IMG/VR virus record: IMGVR_UViG_3300027797_000050
Coordinates: 1 to 43,687 of that record
DNA length: 43,687 nt
Reading direction: 5' to 3' (one strand)
DNA from: a virus
Shown one piece after another: positions 7,983 through 15,615 of this stretch (its first letter is position 1; every line of letters begins with the position of its first letter). The position numbers were made by a program, and so were the translations under genes. The notes beneath the pieces are model-generated. The model searched no databases. It saw only the letters and a list, made by a program, of their open reading frames with translations, and had not been told where the DNA came from.

Positions 7983-8150
7983 TCAATTTGAATCGTTATT
8001 TACTTCACCATTATTTTTCAAACGTTTTTCTTGTTCGTAAATCGCATCAAAATATTCTTCATCTGTCATTTCCATAGACCAAATGAATATACCGAAAGCC
8101 ACCGCACCAATGCGTAACTTTAATTCTTTCCAAATACTTCTCTTTCCCAT
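7983..8150 (-). CDS. Small hypothetical protein, 55 aa
   Basis: The ATG at 8150 opens a 55-codon frame ending seven bases before the next gene. It has a basic start, one short hydrophobic segment (residues 14-25, AVAFGIFIW) and an acidic, coiled C-terminus. It could be a single-pass membrane peptide. Confidence 0.55.
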   Translation of the reverse strand: MGKRSIWKELKLRIGAVAFGIFIWSMEMTDEEYFDAIYEQEKRLKNNGEVNNDSN

Positions 8151-8161
8151 AATGTTATTTT

Positions 8162-8455
8162 TTAATCGTGACCTAATTCTGAATGAATAATTAAATAAAC
8201 CCCAACAACTAACGCAACCCTATCACCAATCAAACCAAGAATAGGATTATAAAATGGAATAGGGAAACTTTCGGGTAATTTCCATAAAACAAATGTCCCA
8301 ATAATTAAACATAGGTAACACACACCATAAAATAAAATCATAGGTAATAATATTGTGAATATATAACCCCAAAATGTGGGTGTTGATAACATTTTCACCA
8401 TATACTTAAATGGTAGATATAATGTGTCAACCCAAGCTTTTAATATTTCAGTCAT
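8162..8455 (-). CDS. Membrane protein, 97 aa
   Basis: A first long hydrophobic segment spans residues 26-60 (probably two helices) and a second spans about 72-92. An amphipathic helix precedes them. No family recognised. It directly follows the HAD gene upstream. Confidence 0.6.
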   Translation of the reverse strand: MTEILKAWVDTLYLPFKYMVKMLSTPTFWGYIFTILLPMILFYGVCYLCLIIGTFVLWKLPESFPIPFYNPILGLIGDRVALVVGVYLIIHSELGHD

Positions 8456-8893
8456 TTATCTCCAAGAATCATTAAATTTTGAGGCTTTTTTACCTCTTAC
8501 TCTGTACATTGCTAATGTTAATATATCCAACGCTTCGTGTAGACCCGCTCTATCATCAATAAAGATGTTAGCATAAATCTTAGCGTGATTACCAAAACCA
8601 ACATCAATCGGTGTTTCATTTATCCTATCAATCTCAAGACCTTTTGATTCACAATAAGTCGTAATTTCAGGATATCTCTCAGGTTTACAAGCGGTGAAGA
8701 TAACGATGTAAGCACCCGTTTCTTTTGCCGTCTTGAGGGTTTTAATAACGGTGTCGAAATCAAAATCATCCATTCTCCAAGGAGAGATAGTATCATCAAA
8801 ATCAACCCCAATTATAATTTTCCCGTGTTGTTCCCATTCGGTTTCCAAACGGTCAACATATTTCATTACTTTTTCATTTAGCATAATCTTCAT
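8456..8893 (-). CDS. HAD-superfamily phosphatase, 145 aa, leader-like start
   Basis: Motif I is VDFDDT with Asp31 and Asp33, motif II lies in IVIFTACK, and motif IV is IFIDDRAG after a GNHAKIYAN segment. This is the compact cap-less HAD type often found in phages; the substrate may be a nucleotide or sugar phosphate. The N-terminus MKIMLNE fits the [IL]-x-E leader pattern, but the gene is not behind a TATTTAT motif, so packaging is less certain than for other leader proteins. Confidence 0.75.
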   Translation of the reverse strand: MKIMLNEKVMKYVDRLETEWEQHGKIIIGVDFDDTISPWRMDDFDFDTVIKTLKTAKETGAYIVIFTACKPERYPEITTYCESKGLEIDRINETPIDVGFGNHAKIYANIFIDDRAGLHEALDILTLAMYRVRGKKASKFNDSWR

Positions 8894-8896
8894 AAT

Positions 8897-9070
8897 TTAA
8901 AACCAACAAGTAATCATTGATACGCCAGGTATTAAACCAACACCGTGGATTATTTCTTCTTTCCACACAGGACCTGCGAAATCACAGTTTAACAATTTTA
9001 CAATGTTCACTATCCAAGCAACAATTGCGTACCCATAAAATAAAAAGGGTATTAAGATTATTTTTTTCAT
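8897..9070 (-). CDS. Small membrane protein, 57 aa
   Basis: Starts at the ATG at 9070 (an upstream TTG at 9088 is unlikely). One membrane segment at residues 3-25, then NCDFAGPVWKEEIIHGVGLIPG. The NCDF and EIIHG-G pattern is one I recall from short membrane proteins of many tailed phages. Function unknown. Confidence 0.65.
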   Translation of the reverse strand: MKKIILIPFLFYGYAIVAWIVNIVKLLNCDFAGPVWKEEIIHGVGLIPGVSMITCWF

Positions 9071-9074
9071 ATTT

Positions 9075-9263
9075 TTACCATTTATCAAATTCCGTTAAAT
9101 CAATTGAAGTCTTAGCAATATCGCTAAACACTTCAACACTTGTCCCAATACCCGTTGGTGAGAAACTATACGTGAATAACCCATACTCACCATAAACAAT
9201 CTTAATTGCTTTCTTCCACTCATCCAATTTTTGGATTTGTTCTTCACTTAAATCGAATTTCAT
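9075..9263 (-). CDS. Hypothetical protein, 62 aa
   Basis: Small acidic protein starting MKFDLSEEQIQKL and ending in a beta-like half with FDKW. The start weakly resembles the leader pattern (L-S-E). It is more likely an ordinary small phage protein in this operon. Confidence 0.6.
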   Translation of the reverse strand: MKFDLSEEQIQKLDEWKKAIKIVYGEYGLFTYSFSPTGIGTSVEVFSDIAKTSIDLTEFDKW

Positions 9264-9268
9264 AACAT

Positions 9269-9532
9269 TTATTTATGTTCGTGAATAAAAAACGTTCCTT
9301 GTATTACCCCAAATGAAGATTCTTCTTTGAATGTATAAGTAACCGCTTCATCTGTTGATGTCATTGGCCTTGTTAAATACCAAATTTGGTTCTCCTTCCA
9401 AGTGATATTAACTAATTTATTACCAGAAGGTAAATGTAAATCACCTTCACCACCAAAATTTTTAACTCTTGAGTTTTCAGTACAGGAAAATAACCCAAGA
9501 CCTAAAACCAACCCTAATAATGTTTTTCTCAT
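9269..9532 (-). CDS. Lipoprotein, 87 aa
   Basis: Signal peptide with lipobox LGLFSC, so Cys17 would be lipidated. After the Cys comes TENSR, which does not fit the Bacteroidota surface-export signal, so it may stay in the periplasm. The mature 70 residues form a small beta-rich domain with NITWKENQIWYLTRPM, a stretch I recall from phage and prophage lipoproteins. ATGA overlap with the upstream gene. Confidence 0.75.
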   Translation of the reverse strand: MRKTLLGLVLGLGLFSCTENSRVKNFGGEGDLHLPSGNKLVNITWKENQIWYLTRPMTSTDEAVTYTFKEESSFGVIQGTFFIHEHK

Positions 9533-9750
9533 AATTTATCTATTTTTTTAACTAACATTTTAATAGCATCCAATTCACCTCTAGTGAATGATGTTATCTT
9601 ATCATTTATTGTAATATCAAAACCATCACCATTCGCCCATTCAGTTATTTCAATAAATGAATCAGGTTTATTTAAATAACAGAAGTCATTTAATTTCGCA
9701 TTGATTGACTTACGGTCTTTTACATTAAATTCAAATTTCTTTGGTTTCAT
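9529..9750 (-). CDS. Conserved small phage protein, 73 aa
   Basis: Contains FIEITEWANGDGFDITI followed by a helix with FTRGELDAIKMLV, a layout seen in small T4-like phage proteins of unknown function. The stop overlaps the lipoprotein start (ATGA). Confidence 0.6.
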   Translation of the reverse strand: MKPKKFEFNVKDRKSINAKLNDFCYLNKPDSFIEITEWANGDGFDITINDKITSFTRGELDAIKMLVKKIDKL

Positions 9751-9754
9751 AGGT

Positions 9755-10024
9755 CTAATACTTTTTTACAATATTACGAATTATATCCATATCTTCATTA
9801 CTAATACGGAAATATAACCCACCTAATTTTGAAACCAACCTTAAATGGTCTTCTTGACCCATTGATGAGTCACTTGGTATTACGATAGAAACCCCATCAT
9901 TAATACCTGACGGTTCATCAGTTAAGTAACCATCATCACGTAAATAGTCCAACATACTATTCTTATCCCAAGAATCCATTTGGCCATAAACCTCATCTAA
10001 ATCGACATAAATTGCAATACTCAT
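9755..10024 (-). CDS. Hypothetical protein, 89 aa
   Basis: No family recognised. Acidic, with a YVDLDEV start and a helical end. The ATG overlaps the upstream stop by four bases. Confidence 0.55.
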   Translation of the reverse strand: MSIAIYVDLDEVYGQMDSWDKNSMLDYLRDDGYLTDEPSGINDGVSIVIPSDSSMGQEDHLRLVSKLGGLYFRISNEDMDIIRNIVKKY

Positions 10025-10221
10025 TTTCCGTACTTTGAAGTTAATATTCTACCGTTCTCATCATATTCAACTACAGTTATCAGATAAGTTTCAGTTAATT
10101 CCGTTGGGTTATTAACATCAGTTAACACATAATTTTCGGATAAACAATAATGTTTTGCATCATCAAATGTCATCCCAACTATTAATGTACTAACGTCGTG
10201 TTTAAAAACTTTTCTTACCAT
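10021..10221 (-). CDS. Hypothetical protein, 66 aa
   Basis: The order VGMTFDDAKHYC, then a beta hairpin, then TVVEYDENGRI recalls small I78/BLIP-like folds, but the match is too short to name. First gene of the operon running to 6.2 kb. Confidence 0.55.
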   Translation of the reverse strand: MVRKVFKHDVSTLIVGMTFDDAKHYCLSENYVLTDVNNPTELTETYLITVVEYDENGRILTSKYGK

Positions 10222-10261
10222 ATTTTTTATTTAAAGATAACAAGAATAAATTAATTTGTCC

Positions 10262-10296
10262 AACAAAAAACCCCCAATCAATTAAGACAGGGGGTT
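10262..10296 (-). terminator. Intrinsic terminator, copy 1 of a 35-bp repeat
   Basis: AACCCCC pairs with GGGGGTT and is followed on the minus strand by TTTTTTG. It ends the glycosyltransferase/phosphoesterase operon. The same 35 bases occur at 11791-11825. Confidence 0.85.
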
Positions 10297-10317
10297 AAAA
10301 TTAATATTGGATTATTA

Positions 10318-11028
10318 TTATACGGTAATTATAGACCAATTACCAAACATATCCTCAACAAGACAAGTTGTATTTTCACAGAAATCACCTGAATTCATAT
10401 AGTTTTCCTCAATTTTAGGTAGATGAATGTGACCACAAACGGCAACATCATACCCTTTCTGTGTTGCTAAGTTCTTAGCGTTAGTTTCAAAATCTGATAC
10501 GAAATTTATAACCCCTTTAACCGATTGTTTAATTACATTAGCTAATGAATGGTGAGGTAAGTTTAACATTTTTCGTATTTTATTATACCAAGTATTGAAC
10601 TTAATAACAATGTCGTAGGAATAACCCCCAACAACTGCCAACCACCTCATCTTCATAATCACAAAATCTAAAACATCCCCGTGGAAACAAAAATATCTTC
10701 TACCATCAAGTCCGTAATGAACGTGTGTTCTAACTATCTCAATGTTGTTAATTGTGAACGGAATGAACCCTTTTAAAAAGTCATCGTGATTACCTCGGAC
10801 CCAAACAACGTCAACACCCTTCTCGGACATCTTCATAAATCGTCTAAGGATTTTATTACATTCAACTGTCCACTTACCTTTACTTTTTAAAGCCCAACCG
10901 TCAATAATGTCACCATTCAATATTATTTTTTCTGAAGTGTTTTCATCTAAAAATTTCAGAATTTTATCGGTTTGTGATTGTCTTGCACCTAAATGTAAAT
11001 CACTCATAATTATTGTTCTAAACTTCAT
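10318..11028 (-). CDS. Calcineurin-like metallophosphoesterase, LpxH-like
   Basis: From the ATG at 11028 (ATGA overlap with the upstream stop): SDLHLG with Asp10 and His12, NGDIIDG with Asp40, RGNHDDF with Asn80 and His81, FHGDVLD near 115-121, and a late CGHIHLP. These are the five metal-binding blocks of the family. Size (236 aa) and the spacing of the late blocks resemble UDP-2,3-diacylglucosamine pyrophosphatases (COG2908), which act in lipid A synthesis. Paired with a glycosyltransferase, it may alter the host outer membrane. The exact substrate is not shown. Confidence 0.85.
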   Translation of the reverse strand: MKFRTIIMSDLHLGARQSQTDKILKFLDENTSEKIILNGDIIDGWALKSKGKWTVECNKILRRFMKMSEKGVDVVWVRGNHDDFLKGFIPFTINNIEIVRTHVHYGLDGRRYFCFHGDVLDFVIMKMRWLAVVGGYSYDIVIKFNTWYNKIRKMLNLPHHSLANVIKQSVKGVINFVSDFETNAKNLATQKGYDVAVCGHIHLPKIEENYMNSGDFCENTTCLVEDMFGNWSIITV

Positions 11029-11732
11029 TTCCAATAGTTTTTGTCATTCTCAAAATAATCTTCATTATCTCTATGAATTATAGAATTTATCATTAATTTC
11101 AACATATAGTACAAGCCTTTCGACTTAAATCTTCTAGGTGTGGTAAACACCGTTGAATTATAAACTTTAAACTTGTGTGAACTGATTTTTTTTGATAATA
11201 GATAGTCTTCAGCAACTTTAACTTTTTCATTAAACTTACCAATCTCGACGAATTTTTTTGAGTCCAATAACATAAACCCACCTAAAGCAAATGGGGTTAA
11301 TGGTTTTGACATTTTTTGTATTGTATCAAAAATTCTAAACACCCCGTTGTATTCTCCGGTCGTACTCCTGAACTTACAAGTAACCAATTCCAATTCAAAC
11401 CCTTGAATCTCAATTAAACAATCCGTTAATAAATTATAATCCAATATGAATATATCGGCATCCATAAACAAAACATAAGGTGTATCACAAAAACCAAACC
11501 CTGAGTTTCTAGCAATTGATGGTAAACCACCATTAGCAATAACTAAATTGAACTTGTCATTAACTCTGTTTTTTAATAAATCTTTGGTAATATAATCATC
11601 CGACGAATCACAAACAATTACTTTAACGTAATCTATATTTTCTTGGTGATTCAATAAATTTAACGTGGTGTCAATAATTTTACCCTCATTTTTACAAGGG
11701 ATTACAATGGTTAATAACTGATGTAATTTCAT
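11025..11732 (-). CDS. Family 2 glycosyltransferase
   Basis: A GT-A fold enzyme that would transfer a sugar from a nucleotide sugar. IVIPCKNEG (residues 9-17) is the nucleotide-binding start, MDADIF holds the DxD motif (Asp91, Asp93) for the metal, ALGGFMLL lies near 149-156, and AEDYLL (Glu175, Asp176) supplies the catalytic acids. At 235 aa it is a single compact domain without membrane segments. It is the first gene of a two-gene operon with the LpxH-like enzyme, bounded by two identical terminators. Probably modifies host surface glycan or phage-protective glycan. Confidence 0.85.
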   Translation of the reverse strand: MKLHQLLTIVIPCKNEGKIIDTTLNLLNHQENIDYVKVIVCDSSDDYITKDLLKNRVNDKFNLVIANGGLPSIARNSGFGFCDTPYVLFMDADIFILDYNLLTDCLIEIQGFELELVTCKFRSTTGEYNGVFRIFDTIQKMSKPLTPFALGGFMLLDSKKFVEIGKFNEKVKVAEDYLLSKKISSHKFKVYNSTVFTTPRRFKSKGLYYMLKLMINSIIHRDNEDYFENDKNYWK

Positions 11733-11790
11733 ACCTATAATTATCTTTTAAGTGTAATTACCGGTGTTATTATAACGCTACTTTTATGCA

Positions 11791-11825
11791 AACAAAAAAC
11801 CCCCAATCAATTAAGACAGGGGGTT
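11791..11825 (-). terminator. Intrinsic terminator, copy 2 of a 35-bp repeat
   Basis: Identical to 10262-10296; ends the prs/nadV operon on the minus strand. Confidence 0.85.
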
Positions 11826-11844
11826 TAGTTTGTTAGGTGTTAGG

Positions 11845-13332
11845 TTAAACCGTTTGTGATGCCAATTGTGTTAGACGTTCACGGATATCAGTTAAAGTAG
11901 TTTCGTTGTAGAATTCACCATCTTTGTAGATAGTTTTCAACTCACCACGTTTTTCTGTGTCCCAACTAACTTTGTCAGTTAATTGATACTCACCGAATGC
12001 GTCAGTCACACATAACAATCCTGTTGCAGATTTCTTAGTTCCGTCGTCAGTGATTGGGTCCTTGAAGATTTCTCTTCCTTCACCATTTACCTCAACATAT
12101 GTCGCTTTCATTGCGAAACCAAATGTGTCTCTCGTATTGTATTGGTATGTGAATGAACCGATACCTAATACCACGTTTGTAGATGCGAACCCTTTTACCT
12201 CCAATCTTGAACAGATTTCATCAGCTCTATCAATAGTGATTGAGTCACCATAGATTGCTCCGATGTGGGGGTCAAGAACTTTGTAACCTTGTTCGTTAAC
12301 AGTTCCTCCAAATACATCCCAAAGTAATTCGATAACACCTTTCTCTATTGCATCAGCATTTTCATCATATGGATTTTGTTCATCATTCCATCTTTTACCA
12401 CAAAGAATATCGACAGGATTTCCTGAGTCAGGACGAATAACTAATTTACCATCACGAGCTAAGATTTCATCTTTCAATGTTACTAAGTGTTCGGCACATA
12501 CTTTCCATAAGTCCCAAGTATCAGATACTACTGATAAGATTCCTTTTGGATACGTCTCCAACAATCTTCGGAATGTATCAATTTCATCTTCTTTACCACC
12601 CGCACACATCACTGAGTGTTCTGTTGCCGGTACTGAACCTCCAACGAACCCTGTTTCATTGTAGAAACGTCTCGCTCCGTAGATTGCTGGTAATGAGTCA
12701 GTCCCATTGAATGATGTCAAGTGACCTAACCCCGATGTTATTGTTGCGTCAGGAGAATCCAATCCTCTCATTGAGAAGTCGTGACCTTGCCACAATACAA
12801 ACCCAACATTATTTTTGTCCGTTTTCTCAGCCCACTTCGTTAACACTTTTTTGTATGTGTAAGCGATTGTTGCCGATGTCATAGGTTTCCATAACAAGTT
12901 TGAGATAATAGTCTCTAAGAAGTTAGGTAACCAATAGAAGTCAGGTAATGTATTATACACTGTCAATACAGGAACTTTGATTGGAACTAATGTCCCTTCC
13001 GTGATTGCTTTAACTGTGATTGGTAGATAACCCAAGTCGTGTAATTTCTCAATGTGTGTTGTATCATACTCAGTTCCTAAGTACAACGTTAACTCATTTT
13101 TGATTTCACGACAAACCGTTTCTTTCGGTTGATTGAAGAATCCTTCTTGAAAGAAAGAGTGAATGTTTTTCACCATCATTTGTTGTCCAAATGAAACTAA
13201 TTGTTCACATCCTTTCGGTGCATATTTGTCACTTCTTGGTGTGAAGTTAGAATACACTAACGTTGTTCCTTTAGGGTATTGTTGGTGATGGCCTGTTTTG
13301 TAACCATCCGTTAATAAAAACGCGTTAATCAT
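11845..13332 (-). CDS. nadV: Nicotinamide phosphoribosyltransferase
   Basis: Joins nicotinamide and PRPP to make NMN, the committed step of NAD salvage from nicotinamide. LLTDGYKTGHH opens the protein as in the family, ATEHSVM carries the catalytic His239, VSDTWDLW (269-276) and VIRPDSGNP (298-306) bind the phosphoribosyl part, and IYGDSI and GSFTYQ follow. Length (495 aa) matches full-length enzymes. It is the last gene of an operon with PRPP synthetase, which makes its co-substrate. No NMN adenylyltransferase is visible in the window, so the host or another phage region must finish NAD. Confidence 0.95.
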   Translation of the reverse strand: MINAFLLTDGYKTGHHQQYPKGTTLVYSNFTPRSDKYAPKGCEQLVSFGQQMMVKNIHSFFQEGFFNQPKETVCREIKNELTLYLGTEYDTTHIEKLHDLGYLPITVKAITEGTLVPIKVPVLTVYNTLPDFYWLPNFLETIISNLLWKPMTSATIAYTYKKVLTKWAEKTDKNNVGFVLWQGHDFSMRGLDSPDATITSGLGHLTSFNGTDSLPAIYGARRFYNETGFVGGSVPATEHSVMCAGGKEDEIDTFRRLLETYPKGILSVVSDTWDLWKVCAEHLVTLKDEILARDGKLVIRPDSGNPVDILCGKRWNDEQNPYDENADAIEKGVIELLWDVFGGTVNEQGYKVLDPHIGAIYGDSITIDRADEICSRLEVKGFASTNVVLGIGSFTYQYNTRDTFGFAMKATYVEVNGEGREIFKDPITDDGTKKSATGLLCVTDAFGEYQLTDKVSWDTEKRGELKTIYKDGEFYNETTLTDIRERLTQLASQTV

Positions 13333-13351
13333 AAATTATTTATTTTTTGGT

Positions 13352-13507
13352 TTATTGTAATACTTCAATTGAATAGGTTGTTTTCTCATCCCCAATTTCA
13401 AGGGTATGGATTGTAAGTCCAAAGGACTCTAACATTTCACTAATTTTGTTTACTGTAGCGGCTTTATCACTCCCGTGAACTAGCTCAAATGTTTTTACTT
13501 CTTTCAT
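13352..13507 (-). CDS. Small hypothetical protein between prs and nadV, 51 aa
   Basis: An ATG at 13507 opens a 51-codon frame with a TAA 19 bases before nadV. The sequence alternates helix and strand (VNKISEMLESFGLTIHTLEIG) and could be a small alpha/beta domain. Its place inside the NAD operon hints at a helper role; nothing in the sequence proves this. Confidence 0.6.
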   Translation of the reverse strand: MKEVKTFELVHGSDKAATVNKISEMLESFGLTIHTLEIGDEKTTYSIEVLQ

Positions 13508-13525
13508 AATACAATATTAATTAAA

Positions 13526-14425
13526 TTATTTGAATACATCTAATCTTGTGACAAAATTTTCTACTTCTTCATTACTAATTGAGTTAGTTGTGAATATGTG
13601 TTCGAATGAATTTTTCAAATCATCAAACCCTCTTGAGAAAATCCCGTGACTAACAATTAAGTAAATTTTACCCGTGAAGTTTTCATTTTCTTTTATCGCT
13701 TTCGCAATATTAAGGAATGTCCCTCCACCATCACAGATATCATCAACAATGAATAAATCTTTATCCAACACATCATCAGTTAATGGGACAAGTGTTTTAG
13801 ATAGTTTACCATCAATGTCTCGGTATTTTGAACATACCAAAACATCCTGATTAGATTTGAATGAGTCGTTAACTGAATAAACTTTCTTCAACGCTCCGGC
13901 GTCAGGTGAGACATAAACAACCTTAGACATATCACTAATGATTTGACCTGTCATCATCCAATATTTTTGTAACGAACTCCTAACCAAGTCAATGTTACCT
14001 GATTTACTGAAGTTTTGAAGACAAGCCTCCAACACATCTGAATGGGGGTCAACAACAGTTACCTTGTCAAACCCTTGTAGGTTAATGATTGGGGCAATTA
14101 CATCTTTAATATAATTCACACTACCAATCGAAAACTTACGGTCACTTCTTGCCCCTAAGAAATAAGGAACATAGAGTTCAATTTTTTTAACACCCAAGTT
14201 TTTCAATGCTTGATTAGCGCAAACAATTAACTCAACATCTTTGAAGGAATTCATTCGACTTCTAATCTCAACGCCATCTTTAAAAAACTTCGACACGTCA
14301 TAAAAATCAGTTGGGTCCTGTGCTATAATATCAATGGATTGTTGTCCGTCAGGGAACTGACTAACTTTATACCTTAATCTACCTGACAAATTGTCAGTGT
14401 CTTGTCTTAAATCTAATACTAGCAT
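13526..14425 (-). CDS. prs: Ribose-phosphate pyrophosphokinase (PRPP synthetase)
   Basis: Makes PRPP from ribose 5-phosphate and ATP, the co-substrate of NadV. YFLGARSDRKF (89-98) and VDPHSDV (125-131, catalytic-site His) are family motifs, and FIVDDICDGGGTF (225-237) is the PRPP loop. At 299 aa it is slightly shorter than bacterial enzymes (about 315). Phage prs-nadV pairs are known, for example in vibriophage KVP40-like viruses. It starts three bases after the gene upstream and is followed by the 51-aa ORF and nadV. Confidence 0.95.
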   Translation of the reverse strand: MLVLDLRQDTDNLSGRLRYKVSQFPDGQQSIDIIAQDPTDFYDVSKFFKDGVEIRSRMNSFKDVELIVCANQALKNLGVKKIELYVPYFLGARSDRKFSIGSVNYIKDVIAPIINLQGFDKVTVVDPHSDVLEACLQNFSKSGNIDLVRSSLQKYWMMTGQIISDMSKVVYVSPDAGALKKVYSVNDSFKSNQDVLVCSKYRDIDGKLSKTLVPLTDDVLDKDLFIVDDICDGGGTFLNIAKAIKENENFTGKIYLIVSHGIFSRGFDDLKNSFEHIFTTNSISNEEVENFVTRLDVFK

Positions 14426-14428
14426 TTT

Positions 14429-14686
14429 TTACTTATTTTCAATTAAACTTTTATCATAACACCATATTGGTGTTTTTTCTCCAACATACGAACCACTAAC
14501 ATTAAAATAGAAATAATCTATAGCATCTTCATATGACATATTGTCTTTCATTAGTATCTCAATTGATTTACTAACTGAGTATATTAACCTCATCGTACTT
14601 TCATCGACACCAATTATGGCATCATCAAACCCATCAGCTCTTAAAAAGGTTTCTCCTTCAAAGTTATCTATTATTTTTTCAATCAT
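14429..14686 (-). CDS. Conserved small phage protein, 85 aa
   Basis: FDDAIIGVDE, then SYEDAIDYFYFNVSGSYVG and a TPIW end. I recall this EDA-x-F-x-FN-x-GSY pattern from many phage and bacterial proteins of unknown function. It overlaps the upstream gene by eight bases. Confidence 0.65.
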   Translation of the reverse strand: MIEKIIDNFEGETFLRADGFDDAIIGVDESTMRLIYSVSKSIEILMKDNMSYEDAIDYFYFNVSGSYVGEKTPIWCYDKSLIENK

Positions 14687-15065
14687 TACTATTTTTTTTC
14701 AATATTTTATCAATGTATTCATATTCCGTAAATGATGGTTGTAAATCCCATTCAACTAGCGATTTAATAATATCCATAGTCTCATTTGTTACATACTTCT
14801 TTAGTTTAATTTTAAGTATAGTTAATAAAACCTCATTAGTTTGTTCACCATCGAACCCATATAATTGTATTGACGGTCTAAAATACCAATAATTAAACCC
14901 AACATACAATCTATCCAACCCTAAAGAAAAGAACCAATTGTTATCTTTTTTTTTAATGACGTATAATATATTGTTTTCATCTTCAATGACTTCACAATCG
15001 TTAAGTAGGATTTCACCTCGTTTGATAAAATCCTCACTTAACTTTTTATACAACTTATCATTCAT
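14679..15065 (-). CDS. Hypothetical protein, 128 aa
   Basis: No family recognised. Helical N-terminus, a central beta region rich in Trp, Tyr and Phe (residues 43-70) and a helical end. One-base overlap with the upstream 60-aa gene. Confidence 0.6.
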   Translation of the reverse strand: MNDKLYKKLSEDFIKRGEILLNDCEVIEDENNILYVIKKKDNNWFFSLGLDRLYVGFNYWYFRPSIQLYGFDGEQTNEVLLTILKIKLKKYVTNETMDIIKSLVEWDLQPSFTEYEYIDKILKKNSND

Positions 15066-15247
15066 TAAAACTTTGATTTCGTATGTTCAATACTTTGGAT
15101 GAGTTTATCGTTTTCATTATTCAATGTAAGGGTGATTTGACCCTCACCATTATACTCCCATCGAATAATGTATTCCCCCAAATCAACACTACCTGATTTA
15201 GGCCCTTTGGATACAGGTATTCCGTTTTTTATCTCCCAAAAATTCAT
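15065..15247 (-). CDS. Hypothetical protein, 60 aa
   Basis: A short beta-rich protein with no recognised family; both ends overlap neighbours by one base, which supports it as a real coupled gene. Confidence 0.6.
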   Translation of the reverse strand: MNFWEIKNGIPVSKGPKSGSVDLGEYIIRWEYNGEGQITLTLNNENDKLIQSIEHTKSKF

Positions 15248-15612
15248 TACTTACCTTTGTTAAAATATTTATCCACTTGGTATATAATAAACCCAAAGAT
15301 TGTTGAGAACCCTAACGACCCAATAATCCATATCGGTGTGTTATTCATTGCTGATAATATTCCCCCAATAACAATTGAGCATAGGAATAATGATAAGATA
15401 ATAACTGTAACAGTATTATCATTCACTTTGTCAACTCTTTCGGTCCAAACTAATCTTTCCAAAGCATCTTCCATATCTTTTCCGTAAGCCGGAACTTTAT
15501 GTTCTGACCCATCTTTTTCACGAATAGTGAATAGGTATTTGTAATAACCCGGACTTGTTTTACTTGCGTCCACTAAATCACAATGTACCGCTCTTCTTCT
15601 TTCTTTTGCCAT
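15247..15612 (-). CDS. Membrane-anchored phage protein, 121 aa
   Basis: An N-terminal soluble domain contains AYGKDMEDALERLVWTERVDKV, a stretch I recall from T4-like phage proteins of unknown function. Two membrane helices follow (about residues 69-88 and 92-110) with a short basic tail. Confidence 0.65.
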   Translation of the reverse strand: MAKERRRAVHCDLVDASKTSPGYYKYLFTIREKDGSEHKVPAYGKDMEDALERLVWTERVDKVNDNTVTVIILSLFLCSIVIGGILSAMNNTPIWIIGSLGFSTIFGFIIYQVDKYFNKGK

Positions 15613-15615
15613 ATT

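Noticed and set aside
8376-9195. Plus-strand frames opposite the HAD and small membrane genes
   Set aside because: Antisense to genes with family motifs and operon spacing.
11845-13332. Plus-strand frames within nadV
   Set aside because: Shadows of an unmistakable enzyme gene.
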